From NCBI GenBank assembly GCA_041393495.1, contig JAWKKA010000001.1:124001-188000 (forward strand): 64,000 nt of DNA. Reading direction: 5' to 3'. The first letter of the stretch is position 1. Every line of letters starts with the position of its first letter. The translations under genes were made by a program, and so were the position numbers. The stretch is from RHKX01 sp041393495 (lineage in GTDB: Bacteria > Actinomycetota > Thermoleophilia > Solirubrobacterales > 70-9). The notes beneath the pieces were generated by a model, which searched no databases, had not been told where the DNA came from, and saw only the letters and a program-made list of their open reading frames with translations. Positions 26,001 through 34,233 of this stretch are shown here, piece after piece.

Positions 26001-26252
26001 CTTGCGGGGGACGTCGTAGCCGCACATCGACTTGTAACGGGGATAGACGTCCTTGAAGACCCGGGCGAGCACGTGGTGGGAGCCGGGCTTGCCGTTCGCG
26101 GTCGGCGGGCCCTCGTAGAAGCTCCAGATCGGCTTCCCCTCGCCGGCTGCGAGCTGGCGGCGGAAGGTCTCGCCCTCGCGCCAGCGCGCGAGGATCGCCT
26201 CCTCGAGGGCCGGGAATGACTGCTTGGGATCGACTGGCGCGTGACGGCTCAT
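23061..26252 (-). CDS. ileS: isoleucyl-tRNA synthetase (type 2-like)
   Basis: Class-I isoleucine-tRNA ligase, 1063 residues. The HIGH-type signature is GKPGSHHVLARVFKD near residue 50 and the KMSKS signature is GRKMSKRLGN near residue 615. The CP1 editing domain and the anticodon-binding domain (RRRFWDGDDEAFATLRHCLVE) are present. Length and the SHHVL/KMSKR forms suggest the eukaryote-like type 2 enzyme, a group noted for tolerance to mupirocin in other bacteria; that is inference. Two loops are encoded by heptanucleotide repeats: CTCGCTG x5 (25572-25606) and CCGCTGC x4 (24165-24192). Start ATG 26252; TAGAAT lies 11 nt before it. Confidence 0.95.
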   Translation of the reverse strand: MSRHAPVDPKQSFPALEEAILARWREGETFRRQLAAGEGKPIWSFYEGPPTANGKPGSHHVLARVFKDVYPRYKSMCGYDVPRKGGWDCHGLPVELEIERELGISSKEEIEAFGIAEFNRRCRESVFTYVGDWNRMVERIGHWIDLEDPYVTMDTDYIESVWWSLQRSWERGRLYEGHKVVPYCPRCGTALSSHEVALGYKDVVDPSVYVRLAVVAASSEQRAASSEVAGGDNLLVWTTTPWTLIAHAAVAVGPEIDYVRARLPDGEVVVVALALAPSVLGDDYETLATFTGAALDGVRYEPPFPFIAGEDFGPRGHSVLLADFVTTADGTGLVHTALAFGEDDFRLGERYGMTLQNPVRLDGTYDERVPDFQGKLVREHDPEIVAALEADGKLFKQVPYEHAYPHCWRCETALLYYAKASWYLRTSEVRDRMLAENERIGWHPEHIKHGRFGKWLEGNVDWALSRERYWGTPLPIWECGTDGCDERVCVGSVAEITERGGEAPRSESGEIDLHRPYIDEVVLACDVCGGAMRRVLEVIDTWYDSGAMPFAQLHYPFENEAEFERRFPADFICEAIDQTRGWFYSQLAESVLLFDRTDYLNCVCLGLILDPEGRKMSKRLGNLVDPHEVIDAHGADAFRWYYLASQQPWAGYRFSADTVGESVRQFLLTLWNTYSFYVLYANAAEGPQRAAGSGQRSDADLAMDRWLVSRLQATTDVVRERLDGFDSVTAGRAIAAYVDEMSNWYVRVSRRRFWDGDDEAFATLRHCLVETAKLLAPFIPFTADAIWLNLVCGAAPPLEASVHLEDYPEPDESLRDPDLEAGVEAARRAVELGRAARAQAGVKMRQPLARAVIVATEPERRTIEGLAEIVRAELNVRELEFVSEEAELASWTVKPEFSRLGPRFGKEMPRVKAAVEALDADNVRATIDAGGQVGISIDGREHTLGPDELSFAMEPLEGYRVESEAGRAVAVALELDADLIREGQAREIVRAIQNARKDAGLEVSDRIDLALGGDPELLDAARAHEDYVTGETLARSIAYDGADGAAAVTVDGRPLVISVRRTG
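24165..24192 (-). repeat. heptanucleotide repeat in ileS (4 units)
   Basis: CCGCTGC repeated four times, plus strand. It encodes part of a Ser/Gly/Gln/Arg/Ala linker in IleRS, between the catalytic core and the anticodon-binding domain. Seven is not a multiple of three, so gain or loss of one unit would break the frame. Confidence 0.85.
25572..25606 (-). repeat. heptanucleotide repeat in ileS editing region (5 units)
   Basis: CTCGCTG repeated five times, plus strand. It encodes the seven-residue-periodic peptide ASSEQRAASSE inside the editing region of IleRS. Confidence 0.9.
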
Positions 26253-26361
26253 CGGGGCGGCCGATTCTAGGTGGCGGATCGAGATGCTCGAACCCGGGCC
26301 TGCGACCGACCATCTAGCCTTCGCTGCCGCATCCCAGAACGACCCGAACGGAGAACCGGAA

Positions 26362-27711
26362 TTGGCTGAGGAACCGACGAACCAGACACCCGACGGCGGC
26401 GAGCGGCTCTGGGGAGGTGAGACCGAGAAGGCGGTCGCCAACTTCCCGGTCTCCGGGCATCCGGTGCCGGCCCCGGTGATCCACTGGCTCGGCCGCCTCA
26501 AGGCTGCCGCCGCCCGCACCAACGCCGAGCTCGGCAAGCTCGACGCCGAGCTCGCCGAACGGATCGCTGCCGCCGGCGACGCCGTCGGGCGCGGCGAGCA
26601 CGATGACCAGTTCCCGGTCGACGTCTTTCAGACCGGCTCCGGGACCTCCTCGAACATGAACGCGAACGAGGTGATCGCCAACATCGCCGGCGACGGGGCC
26701 CACCCGAACGACCACGTCAACATGGGCCAGTCGTCGAACGACGTCTTCCCGTCGGCGGTCCACCTCGCCGCGCTCGAGCGGACGAGCACCGACCTGTTGC
26801 CGGCGGTCGATGCCCTCGCGGCCACCCTCGATCGTCGCGGTGCCGAGTTCGCCGACCACGTCAAGTCGGGACGGACGCACCTGATGGACGCGGTCCCGGT
26901 CACGCTCGGTCAGGAGTTCTGCGGATTCGCCTCGCAGATCCGGCTCGGCGCCGAGCGGATCCGCGGCACGCTCGACCGGGTCGGCCAGATCCCGCTCGGC
27001 GGGACCGCCACCGGAACCGGCATCAATACCCATGCCGAGTTCTCCGATCGGGTTCGCGAGAAGCTGACGGCCGACAGCGGCCTGGCGATCTCGGCGCCGG
27101 CCGATCGGTTCGAGGCACAGGCCAACCGCGACGCGCTCGTCGAGCTCTCGGGGGCACTGAAGGTGCTGGCCGTCTCGCTGATCAAGATCGGCAACGATCT
27201 GGCGCTGATGGGCTCGGGCCCGCGCGCGGGCCTCGCCGAGATCCGCCTCCCCGAGCTGCAGAAGGGCTCCTCGATCATGCCCGGCAAGGTCAACCCGGTG
27301 ATCCCCGAGGTCGTGATCCAGGTCGGCGACCAGGTGATCGGCAACGACGCCGCGGTCACGCTCGGCGGCGCCCAGGGACAGTTCGAGCTCAACGTCCGGG
27401 TCCCGCTGATCGCGCGCAACCTGCTCGACTCGATCAAGCTGCTCGCCTCCGCCTGTCGCCTGCTCGACGAGAAGTGCGTGGCCGGCCTCGAGCCGAACGA
27501 GGAGATGCTGAGACGGCACGCCGAGTCGACCCTGCAGGTGGCGACCGCCCTGAACCCGCACATCGGCTACGACCGAGCCGCCGAGATCGTCAAGGAAGCG
27601 GCATCGTCGGGCCGCACCGTCCGCGAGGTCGCGATCGAGGAGGGCGTCGACGAGGCGACGCTCGATGAGGCGCTCGACTTCGTCGGCATGGCCCACCCGC
27701 ACCGCACCTGA
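26362..27711 (+). CDS. fumC: class II fumarate hydratase
   Basis: Fumarase C, 449 residues, a homotetramer that converts fumarate and malate in the TCA cycle. The signature GSSIMPGKVNP is near residue 310. The other active-site segments are VFQTGSGTSSNMNANEVIA (about 90), HPNDHVNMGQSSNDVFPSA (about 115) and SGRTHLMDAVPVTLGQEF (about 172), so it is fumarase or aspartase; the overall fit is better for fumarase. I use TTG 26362 because an upstream start would add non-homologous residues and GGAG lies a few nt upstream. TAGCCT at 26315-26320 is a likely -10. Confidence 0.9.
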   Translation: MAEEPTNQTPDGGERLWGGETEKAVANFPVSGHPVPAPVIHWLGRLKAAAARTNAELGKLDAELAERIAAAGDAVGRGEHDDQFPVDVFQTGSGTSSNMNANEVIANIAGDGAHPNDHVNMGQSSNDVFPSAVHLAALERTSTDLLPAVDALAATLDRRGAEFADHVKSGRTHLMDAVPVTLGQEFCGFASQIRLGAERIRGTLDRVGQIPLGGTATGTGINTHAEFSDRVREKLTADSGLAISAPADRFEAQANRDALVELSGALKVLAVSLIKIGNDLALMGSGPRAGLAEIRLPELQKGSSIMPGKVNPVIPEVVIQVGDQVIGNDAAVTLGGAQGQFELNVRVPLIARNLLDSIKLLASACRLLDEKCVAGLEPNEEMLRRHAESTLQVATALNPHIGYDRAAEIVKEAASSGRTVREVAIEEGVDEATLDEALDFVGMAHPHRT

Positions 27712-27720
27712 CGGCCCGGG

Positions 27721-27900
27721 AGGCGCGATGCCCGCGTCCTCGTCGGCTCACGGCCGAAGGCCGCTTCGCCTCCTGCGTCCTCGGCCTCGCGGCTCCCGGC
27801 TCCGTCAGGATCAGGCCCCGAAGGCGCGATGCCCGCGTCCTCGTCGGCTCACGGCCGAAGGCCGCTTCGCCTCCTGCGTCCTCGGCCTCGCGGCTCCCGG
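27721..27900 (+). repeat. 79-bp perfect direct repeat (intergenic family A)
   Basis: Two identical 79-bp copies, 27721-27799 and 27822-27900 (period 101), sharing the core CGTCCTCGTCGGCTCACGGC. That core is the reverse complement, with two changes, of the one at 8340-8459. They fill the gap between fumC and the next minus-strand gene. No coding function is apparent. Confidence 0.9.
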
Positions 27901-27944
27901 GTCCGGGTCCGGTCGGGCTGTCGGTCGCGTCCGCTGCGCCGCCG

Positions 27945-28235
27945 TCAGCCCGCCGCGGCGTGGCCGAGGCGGGAAGCGGCGACCGCATGTGCATGCGGGG
28001 CCAGGGCGGCGGGGAGCGTGACCGAGATGAGGTCGGCCGCGACCGGCTGGCCCGTGGCCTCGGCGACGGCTGCGGCCGCCTGCGGGCTCGAGAGCCTCAT
28101 CACGTCATCCTCGAGCCGACAGCCCATCGCGAGCTCGAGCGGCGTGCTCCCGTCGGCGCCGGGGTCGGGCAGGCGGCCGAGCTCGCCGTAGCTCTGCGCG
28201 GCGCGGACCTTGTTCACGAATTCGAGCAGGTACAT
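27945..28235 (-). CDS. small protein of unknown function
   Basis: 96 residues, no cysteine pair, no membrane helix. MYLLEFVNKVRAAQSYGELG opens it and an Ala/His-rich end (APHAHAVAASRLGHAAAG) closes it. ATG 28235 has a purine-rich AGGAAG about 9 nt upstream. I do not recognise a family. The gene is divergent from msrA. Confidence 0.55.
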   Translation of the reverse strand: MYLLEFVNKVRAAQSYGELGRLPDPGADGSTPLELAMGCRLEDDVMRLSSPQAAAAVAEATGQPVAADLISVTLPAALAPHAHAVAASRLGHAAAG

Positions 28236-28357
28236 ACCGTCGCGCTTCCTATCGGATCGGGATGCAGTTCCTTGAGCACGGCCCCGAGTGGGTGGACGGT
28301 CCCGAGCGGGTGGACGGCCCTGTCATCATCGGTCGCGAGCCACGCGAGGAGATCGAG

Positions 28358-28906
28358 ATGAACGACGCCAGAGGAGGGGAGCCGCAGGGGACCGCCGTCG
28401 CCGGGGCCGAACGACCGCAGCGGACCGAGGTCGCGACCTTCGGCGCCGGCTGCTTCTGGAAGCCGGAGGCCCTCTACCGCGAGGTGCCCGGCGTCGTCGA
28501 GACCGCCGTCGGCTACGAGGGCGGCCACGTCGCCAACCCGACCTACGAGCAGGTCTGCTCGGGGACGACCGGCCATGCCGAGGTCGTCCGCGTCACCTAC
28601 GACCCCGACAGGGTCTCCTACGACGAGCTCCTCGCACGCTTCTGGGCGATGCACGATCCGACCCAGGTCAACCGGCAGGGACCCGACGTCGGCGATCAGT
28701 ACCGGACCGTGATCTTCACCCACTCGCCCGAGCAGGAGGCGGCCGCGCGGGCCTCGAAGTCCGAGCAGCAGCAGCGTCACGCCGACCCGGTCGCGACGTC
28801 GATCGAGCCCGCAACCGGCTTCTGGATGGCGGAGGGCTACCACCAGTGCTACCTCGAGCAGCGCCGCTCGCCGAGCGGCCTGCTCGGCAGCCTCCTCGGC
28901 CGCTGA
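28358..28906 (+). CDS. msrA: peptide methionine-S-sulfoxide reductase A
   Basis: Repairs the S-epimer of oxidised methionine in proteins; 182 residues, cytosolic. The catalytic Cys is in FGAGCFWKPE (C32), with GYEGGHVANPTYEQVCSGTTGHAE as the substrate-binding block and MHDPTQVNRQGPDVGDQYR downstream. MAEGYHQCYLEQ holds a candidate resolving Cys. ATG 28358 is chosen for the GAGGAG Shine-Dalgarno 5-6 nt upstream. It may draw reducing power from the thioredoxin gene product at 22033, an inference from the family. Confidence 0.93.
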   Translation: MNDARGGEPQGTAVAGAERPQRTEVATFGAGCFWKPEALYREVPGVVETAVGYEGGHVANPTYEQVCSGTTGHAEVVRVTYDPDRVSYDELLARFWAMHDPTQVNRQGPDVGDQYRTVIFTHSPEQEAAARASKSEQQQRHADPVATSIEPATGFWMAEGYHQCYLEQRRSPSGLLGSLLGR

Positions 28907-28968
28907 GCGTCCGTGGGGGCGCCACCGACGGGCGCGGCCGGACGTGGATCTGACGCACCGGGTGGCCT

Positions 28969-29002
28969 GCCGGCGAGGACGCAGGCAGCGGGCCTCGCCG
29001 GC
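28969..29002. terminator. bidirectional hairpin between msrA and gabD
   Basis: GCCGGCGAGG (28969-28978) pairs perfectly with CCTCGCCGGC (28993-29002) around a 14-nt loop, in the gap between two convergent stops. There is no T-run on either side. Confidence 0.55.
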
Positions 29003-29015
29003 CGTCGGAGGGCCG

Positions 29016-30479
29016 TCAGACGTTGATCGCTACGTACTTCGTCTCGAGGTACTCGAGGATCCCCTCGGTGCCGCCCTCGCGCCCGAGCCCGGAGGCCTTG
29101 ACGCCGCCGAACGGGGCGCCGGCGTTGGAGACGAGCCCCTGGTTGAGCCCGACCATGCCGGTCTCGAGCTTCTCGCAGACGCGCAGGGCCCGCTTGACGT
29201 CGCTCGTGAAGACGTAGGCGACGAGCCCGAACTCGGTGTCGTTGGCGGCCGCGATCGCCTCCTCCTCGGTCGTGAACGTCGCGACCGGCGCGACCGGCCC
29301 GAAGATCTCCTCCGTGAGCAGGCGGGCTCCGTCGGCGATCGGGGCCAGCACGGTCGGCTCGTAGAAGGAGCCGGGGCCGTCGACGGCCTTGCCGCCGATC
29401 AGCGCCCGGGCGCCCTTGCCGACGGCGTCATCGACCAGCTCGGCGACCTTCGCGCGCTGATCGTCGTCGATCAGCGGCCCGACTTCGACGCCCTCCTCGG
29501 TGCCGCGGCCGACCTTGAGCCCGCTCATCCGCTCGGCGAGCTTGGCGGCGAACCGATCGGCGACCGACTCGTGGACGTGGAAGCGGTTGGCGGCCGTGCA
29601 GGCCTCGCCGACGTTGCGCATCTTCGCGACCATCGCGCCGTCGACCGCGGCGTCGATGTCGGCGTCCTCGAAGACGATGAAGGGCGCGTTGCCGCCGAGC
29701 TCCATCGAGGTCCGGAGGACGTTGCCCGCGGCCTGCTCGATCAGCAGCCGCCCGACCTCGGTCGAGCCCGTGAAGCTGAGCTTGCGGAGCCGCGGGTCAT
29801 CGATGATCGGCTTCGAGACCGCGCTCGAGGACGTGCTCGTGATCACGTTGAGGACGCCGGCCGGCAGGCCGCACTCCTCGAGCAGAGCCGCCAGCGCCAG
29901 CATCGAGAGCGGCGTGTTGCGGGCCGGCTTGATCACCATCGTGCAGCCGGCGGCGATCGCGGGTCCGATCTTCCGTGTGCCCATCGCGGTCGGGAAGTTC
30001 CACGGCGTGATCATGTAGCAGGGGCCGACCGGCTGGCGCATCACGAGGATGCGGCTGGCGCCGTTGCCGCCGACCTTGTAGTCGCCGGTCAGGCGCAGCG
30101 CCTCGCCCGCGTTCCAGCGGAAGAACTCGGCGGCGTAGGCGATCTCGCCTCTCGACTCGGTGATCGACTTGCCCATCTCGAGCGTCATCAGCAGCGCGAG
30201 CTCGTCGCTGCGCTCGCCCATCAGCTCGAACGCGCCCTGGAGGATGTCGGAGCGGCTGTTGGGGGGCGTGGCGGCCCACTCCTCCTGGGCCGCGCAGGCC
30301 GCGTCGAGCGCCGCTCGCGCGTCGTCGGCGGTCGCGTCGGCGATCTCGCAGAGCGTCTCGCCGGTCGCCGGGTCATCGACCGCGAAGCCGCCGCCGCCGC
30401 TCGCGTCGCGCCACTCGCCGCCGATCAGGATCTGCTTGGGAACCGACTCGATCACCGATTGCTCAGTCGCGCCGCTCAT
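29016..30479 (-). CDS. gabD: NAD(P)-dependent succinate-semialdehyde dehydrogenase family
   Basis: Aldehyde dehydrogenase superfamily, 487 residues. Features are MITPWNFPTAMGTRKIGPAI (cofactor-binding N of PWNF), LSFTGSTEVGRLL (about 244), the general base in SMELGGNAPFIVFEDAD (about 265) and the nucleophile in NVGEACTAANRFHVH (about 300). EEIFGPVAPV is near residue 390 and FGGVKASGLGREGG near the end. Closest by pattern to GabD-type enzymes of GABA/4-aminobutyrate degradation; a related semialdehyde is possible. Start ATG 30479 follows a clear GAGAGGTGG. It lies 47 bp after the CrtC-like gene and may share its transcript. Confidence 0.85.
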   Translation of the reverse strand: MSGATEQSVIESVPKQILIGGEWRDASGGGGFAVDDPATGETLCEIADATADDARAALDAACAAQEEWAATPPNSRSDILQGAFELMGERSDELALLMTLEMGKSITESRGEIAYAAEFFRWNAGEALRLTGDYKVGGNGASRILVMRQPVGPCYMITPWNFPTAMGTRKIGPAIAAGCTMVIKPARNTPLSMLALAALLEECGLPAGVLNVITSTSSSAVSKPIIDDPRLRKLSFTGSTEVGRLLIEQAAGNVLRTSMELGGNAPFIVFEDADIDAAVDGAMVAKMRNVGEACTAANRFHVHESVADRFAAKLAERMSGLKVGRGTEEGVEVGPLIDDDQRAKVAELVDDAVGKGARALIGGKAVDGPGSFYEPTVLAPIADGARLLTEEIFGPVAPVATFTTEEEAIAAANDTEFGLVAYVFTSDVKRALRVCEKLETGMVGLNQGLVSNAGAPFGGVKASGLGREGGTEGILEYLETKYVAINV

Positions 30480-30526
30480 CGACCACCTCTCGTTCGCTCG
30501 TCTCGTTTGCGGGACTCGCGCTCAGA

Positions 30527-31519
30527 CTACCCGTCGGCAAACGGCTGGATCGGGACCCCGTGGTCGAACCGCCGGGTGCCGAGCTCGTAAGCGGCGCCGC
30601 CCTCGACCCGGATCGTGAAATCGGCCGCGCCGCGCCGCTCGACGACGAGCTCGAGGTCGGCGATCGAGCAGTTGAGCGAGTGATGGTCGGCGCCGATCGG
30701 GTCGGCGTACAGCCAGCCGACGGTCTGCCCGGGCGGGTCGACCACCGAGCCGCGGGCGACGAGCCGTGGACCGGCAACCGTGAAGTCGCAGCGCCGGGGC
30801 TCCACCTCGACGCGGGTCCGCGGCAGCTTTCCGATCCCGCCGAGCCGGAGCCGCTCGCCGCGGTGAAGGATCTCCCCGTTCAGGATCCACGGGGTCAACA
30901 GCGGTCCGATCCTGACGCGACCGCCGCCGAGGTCGAGATAGCCGCGGGCGCCGTCCGCATCGACGGTCGCGCCGTGGATCCAGATCCAGCTCTCGGCATG
31001 CTCGGCGCCCCAGTTGTGGCCGACCATTCCCGGCCACGCCTCGATCTCGACCCGCTCGCCGCCGACTTCGAGGATCCCGTCGAAGACGGCGCACGGGTGC
31101 GGGCTGAGCAGCTTGGTCCGCGGCAGCGGCCGCTCGTACATCCAGGCGGCGGGGAAGTGCCTGAGCGGCTCCGCGAAGTCGCTGAAGCGAAGGCTCCATG
31201 CGGCGGCGACGTCGCCTGCCTCGACCTGCCCCTGGACGCGGCCCGGGGCGATCTCCGACTCGCCGACGCGGACGTAGGCCTGCTCCGGGACCGACACCGC
31301 GGCGGCGTCGACCTGCTGCTTGGCGGCGACCGGCGCCGGGCTGTCCGCGTCGAACCACGTCATCCAGACGGCCCCGGTCAGCGGCTCGCCCGGTCGCTTG
31401 TGGACGGTGTGGCGGATCCAGACGGCGCGTCCGCCCTCGGGCGCGGCCGCCTTCACGTAGAAGCTCTCGTAGTGGCCGGAGGCCGGCGGGATCGACGGGA
31501 AGCGGGCCTCGGTGCGCAC
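30527..31519 (-). CDS. tocopherol-cyclase/CrtC-like lipocalin-fold protein
   Basis: 330 residues, cytosolic, beta-rich. Segments such as SIPPASGHYESFYVKAAAP near the N-terminus and GHNWGAEHAESWIWIHGA near the middle recall the tocopherol cyclase/hydroxyneurosporene synthase (CrtC) and AttH-like lipocalin group. I am confident of the fold class only, not of the reaction; no carotenoid or tocopherol genes are nearby. The start is GTG 31519, 7 nt after TACGCT, so it is leaderless. It may be co-transcribed with gabD. Confidence 0.55.
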   Translation of the reverse strand: MRTEARFPSIPPASGHYESFYVKAAAPEGGRAVWIRHTVHKRPGEPLTGAVWMTWFDADSPAPVAAKQQVDAAAVSVPEQAYVRVGESEIAPGRVQGQVEAGDVAAAWSLRFSDFAEPLRHFPAAWMYERPLPRTKLLSPHPCAVFDGILEVGGERVEIEAWPGMVGHNWGAEHAESWIWIHGATVDADGARGYLDLGGGRVRIGPLLTPWILNGEILHRGERLRLGGIGKLPRTRVEVEPRRCDFTVAGPRLVARGSVVDPPGQTVGWLYADPIGADHHSLNCSIADLELVVERRGAADFTIRVEGGAAYELGTRRFDHGVPIQPFADG

Positions 31520-31532
31520 TCGCTGCAGCGTA
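31520..31532 (-). promoter_or_regulatory. leaderless -10 element of the CrtC-like gene
   Basis: TACGCT on the minus strand (31532-31527), 7 nt, then GTG 31519. Confidence 0.5.
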
Positions 31533-31571
31533 CCCGCGAGGCTCGGAGCGCGCGGCTGCAAGAGTGGGCGG

Positions 31572-33128
31572 ATGGATCGCCCACGATCGGACCCGGCCGG
31601 ACGGGCAGGCATCTTCCGGCCGCGGACGATCGCGCTGCTCGCGCTCGCCGCCGCGGCCCTGGTCGCGGGGGTCCTGCTGCTCGGGGGCGCGATCGGCGGC
31701 GGCGGGGGCTTCGATGCCGCCCGGATCGCCGAGGCGGGCCGCAGCGACGGCCCCTCCGACCCGTTCGCGTGGGAGCCCGAACGCAACGCCGACTTCGAGC
31801 GCCGGGCCGCGCTCGGGCTCTCGCACGTGCTCTACGAGAAGAGCCCGGGCGGAATCGTCGCCAGCGCCCGCCGGACCGCCCGCTGGCGGGGCGGGATCGA
31901 GGCCGCGGCCGCTGCCCACGGCGTCGATCCCGACGTCATGGAGGCGATGGTCCTGCTCGAGAGCGCCGGGCGCCCCGAGGTGATCGCCGGCGATGACCCG
32001 GAGGCGGCGAGCGGGCTCGCGCAGATCGTCGCGAGCACCGGGACCGACCTCCTCGACATGCGCGTCGACCTCGCCTCGAGCCGCGCCCTGACGAAGCGGA
32101 TCGCCGCGGTCGAGGCGCAGCTGGCGAAGGCGAGGAAGCGGGCGCAGAGCGACGAGCCGAAGGTCCGCGCGAAGGCGCGCGAGGAGCTCCGGCGACTGCC
32201 TGCGAAGGAGCGCCGGCTGCGGGCGCGGCGCGCGGCTTCGGACCAGCGCTTCGATCCTCGGCGGGCGCTCGACGGGATGGCGCGCTACCTCGAGATCGCC
32301 GGCGAGCGGTTCGGTCGCAGCGACCTCGCGACGACGAGCTACCACATGGGCATCGGCAACCTCGAGAGCGTGATCGCCGCCTACCGGGAGCAGACCCCGG
32401 CCGACGACCCCGGCTACGGACAGCTCTTCTTCGACTCCTCGCCGCTTCGCAACGCGGCGGCCTGGAAGCTTCTCGCCTCGTTCGGCGACGACAGCTCGAC
32501 CTACCTGTGGCGGGTGCTGGCGGCGGAGCGGATCATGGCCCTCTACCGCACCGACCGCGGCGAGCTCGAGCGGCTCGCCGGGCTCCAGGGCCGGAAGGCA
32601 ACCCAGGAGGAGGTCTTCCACCCGGAGGGGGAGACCGAGGTCTTCGCCACCCCCGACGACATCGGGGCCGCGATCGACGACGGGGCGCTGCTGCGGCTTC
32701 CCCGCGGCGCCGGTTACGGCTTCACGATCGACAAGCGAATGGGGGAGCTGGCGCCGGAGCTCGGCGCCGAGCCCGACCTCTACCGGGCGCTCCGGCCCGA
32801 GGCGCTGGCGACGTTGATCTACATGGCGGCACGGGTCCGCGAGATCAACGGCGGCGAGGGGGCCCTCAACGTCACCAGCACCGTTCGCGACCGCCAGTAC
32901 CAGGACGCGCTCGTCGCGATCAACGACCAGGCGAGCGCCGCCTACTCGCTGCACACGACCGGCTGGGCGTTCGACATCGAGCGCCGGTACTCGGGCGACC
33001 GCCAGGCCGAGGCGTTTCAGTTCATGCTCGATCGGCTCCGCGCGCTCGACGTGATCGACTACGCCTACGAGCCCGACGCGATCCACATCACGGTCTCGGA
33101 GGAAGCGGCGCCGCTGCTCGACTCCTGA
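31572..33128 (+). CDS. cell-wall hydrolase: lytic transglycosylase fused to a VanY-like carboxypeptidase
   Basis: 518 residues with one N-terminal membrane anchor (about 20-42). The middle has a lytic-transglycosylase/lysozyme-like fold: DPDVMEAMVLLESAGRPEVI with the catalytic Glu in LLESAG (about 138), then ASGLAQIVASTGTDLLD and, after a charged coiled-coil insert (about 185-220), TTSYHMGIGNLESVI. The C-terminal 120 residues look like an M15/VanY or DUF5715 peptidase: STVRDRQYQ, then YSLHTTGWAFDIE (S-x-H-x2-G-x-A-x-D zinc motif), ending with AIHITV as the last ligand. One chain would cut both glycan and peptide bonds of peptidoglycan outside the membrane. Intact, single gene. Confidence 0.75.
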   Translation: MDRPRSDPAGRAGIFRPRTIALLALAAAALVAGVLLLGGAIGGGGGFDAARIAEAGRSDGPSDPFAWEPERNADFERRAALGLSHVLYEKSPGGIVASARRTARWRGGIEAAAAAHGVDPDVMEAMVLLESAGRPEVIAGDDPEAASGLAQIVASTGTDLLDMRVDLASSRALTKRIAAVEAQLAKARKRAQSDEPKVRAKAREELRRLPAKERRLRARRAASDQRFDPRRALDGMARYLEIAGERFGRSDLATTSYHMGIGNLESVIAAYREQTPADDPGYGQLFFDSSPLRNAAAWKLLASFGDDSSTYLWRVLAAERIMALYRTDRGELERLAGLQGRKATQEEVFHPEGETEVFATPDDIGAAIDDGALLRLPRGAGYGFTIDKRMGELAPELGAEPDLYRALRPEALATLIYMAARVREINGGEGALNVTSTVRDRQYQDALVAINDQASAAYSLHTTGWAFDIERRYSGDRQAEAFQFMLDRLRALDVIDYAYEPDAIHITVSEEAAPLLDS

Positions 33129-33153
33129 CGGGGGTGAGCGGGCTTCTCGGCCG

Positions 33154-34233
33154 TCACGTGTGCTTGACGGTGAGGACGTCGCCGTCCTCCATCACGTAGT
33201 CGCGGCCCTCGATCCGGAGCAGCCCGTGGTCGCGGGCCGCGCCGTAGCCGCCGCACCCGATCAGCTCGTCCCAGCCGATCACCTCCGCCTTGACGAACCC
33301 CTGCTGGATGTCGGTGTGGATCTTCCCGGCCGCCTCCCAGGCGGTCCCGCCGCGGCGCAGGCTCCAGGCGCGGGCCTCGACGCCGGCGCCGGCGGTGAAG
33401 AAGCTGATCAGGTCGAGCAGCGAGTGGGCGGCGCGAACCATCCGGTCGAGCCCGGACTCGGCAATCCCGAGCTCGGCCCGCATCGCCTCGGCCTCGGCGG
33501 CGTCGAGCTCGGCGAGCTCGGCCTCGATCTTGGCGCTGAGGGCGATCGCGCGGTCGCCGCTCCTGCGGGCGTGCTCGACGAGCGCCGCGGGCGGCTCATC
33601 GGTGCCCTCGTCGACGTTGGCGACGTAGAGCACCGGCTTCGACGTCAGCGCCTGGAGGTTCCGGGGCCCGATCGGATCGACCGCCTCCGGCACCGGCACC
33701 GAGCGGACCGGCTCGCCGCGCTCGAGCGCGGCGACGACCTCGACCAGCCAGTCCCGCTCGGCGATCGCCTCCGCCGCGAGCGTCTTCGCCTGCTTTCCGA
33801 CCCGCTCGAGGCGCCCCGACGCGGTCTCGAGGTCGGCCAGCATCAGCTCCGCCTCGACCATCTCGGCGTCGGCGACCGGATCGATCTCGCCCTCGGGGTG
33901 GGGAACGCCGGCGTCGGAGTGGGCGCGGACGACGTGGCAGATCGCGTCGGTCTCGCGGATCGAGGCGAGGAACCGGTTGCCGAGCCCCTCGCCGGCGGAG
34001 GCGCCACGGACGAGGCCGGCGATGTCGTGGACCTCGAGCGTCTCGTGGACCACCGGATCGGAGCCGAGCAGCTCGGCGAGGCGGTCGAGCCGCTCGTCGG
34101 GAACGGCGGCGATCGCGACGTTCGGCTCGATCGTCGTGAACGGATATCCGGCGGCCTCGGCGCCGGCTCGGGTCAGGGCGTTGAAGAGCGTCGACTTGCC
34201 GGCGTTCGGCATCCCGACGATGCCGATCTTCAT
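33154..34233 (-). CDS. ychF: Obg-family ATPase/GTPase YchF
   Basis: Universal YchF/OLA1 P-loop protein, 359 residues, associated with ribosomes and oxidative-stress control. The P-loop is GMPNAGKSTLFNAL (about 7-20), switch region YPFTTIEPNVAI, Walker B HDIAGLVRGASAGEGLGN, and the C-terminal TGS domain TAWEAAGKIHTDIQQGFVKAEV ending DVLTVKHT. Its ATG overlaps the stop of the PAP2 gene upstream (ATGA), so it is translated as the second gene of a pair. Confidence 0.95.
   Translation of the reverse strand: MKIGIVGMPNAGKSTLFNALTRAGAEAAGYPFTTIEPNVAIAAVPDERLDRLAELLGSDPVVHETLEVHDIAGLVRGASAGEGLGNRFLASIRETDAICHVVRAHSDAGVPHPEGEIDPVADAEMVEAELMLADLETASGRLERVGKQAKTLAAEAIAERDWLVEVVAALERGEPVRSVPVPEAVDPIGPRNLQALTSKPVLYVANVDEGTDEPPAALVEHARRSGDRAIALSAKIEAELAELDAAEAEAMRAELGIAESGLDRMVRAAHSLLDLISFFTAGAGVEARAWSLRRGGTAWEAAGKIHTDIQQGFVKAEVIGWDELIGCGGYGAARDHGLLRIEGRDYVMEDGDVLTVKHT

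Noticed and set aside
27721..27900. Insertion-sequence remnant
   Set aside because: No transposase fragment, no terminal inverted repeats with target duplication around the pair; best described as an intergenic repeat.
31520..33086. Long minus-strand frame opposite the transglycosylase/peptidase gene
   Set aside because: No motif, and the plus strand carries clear catalytic motifs with a signal anchor over the same bases.
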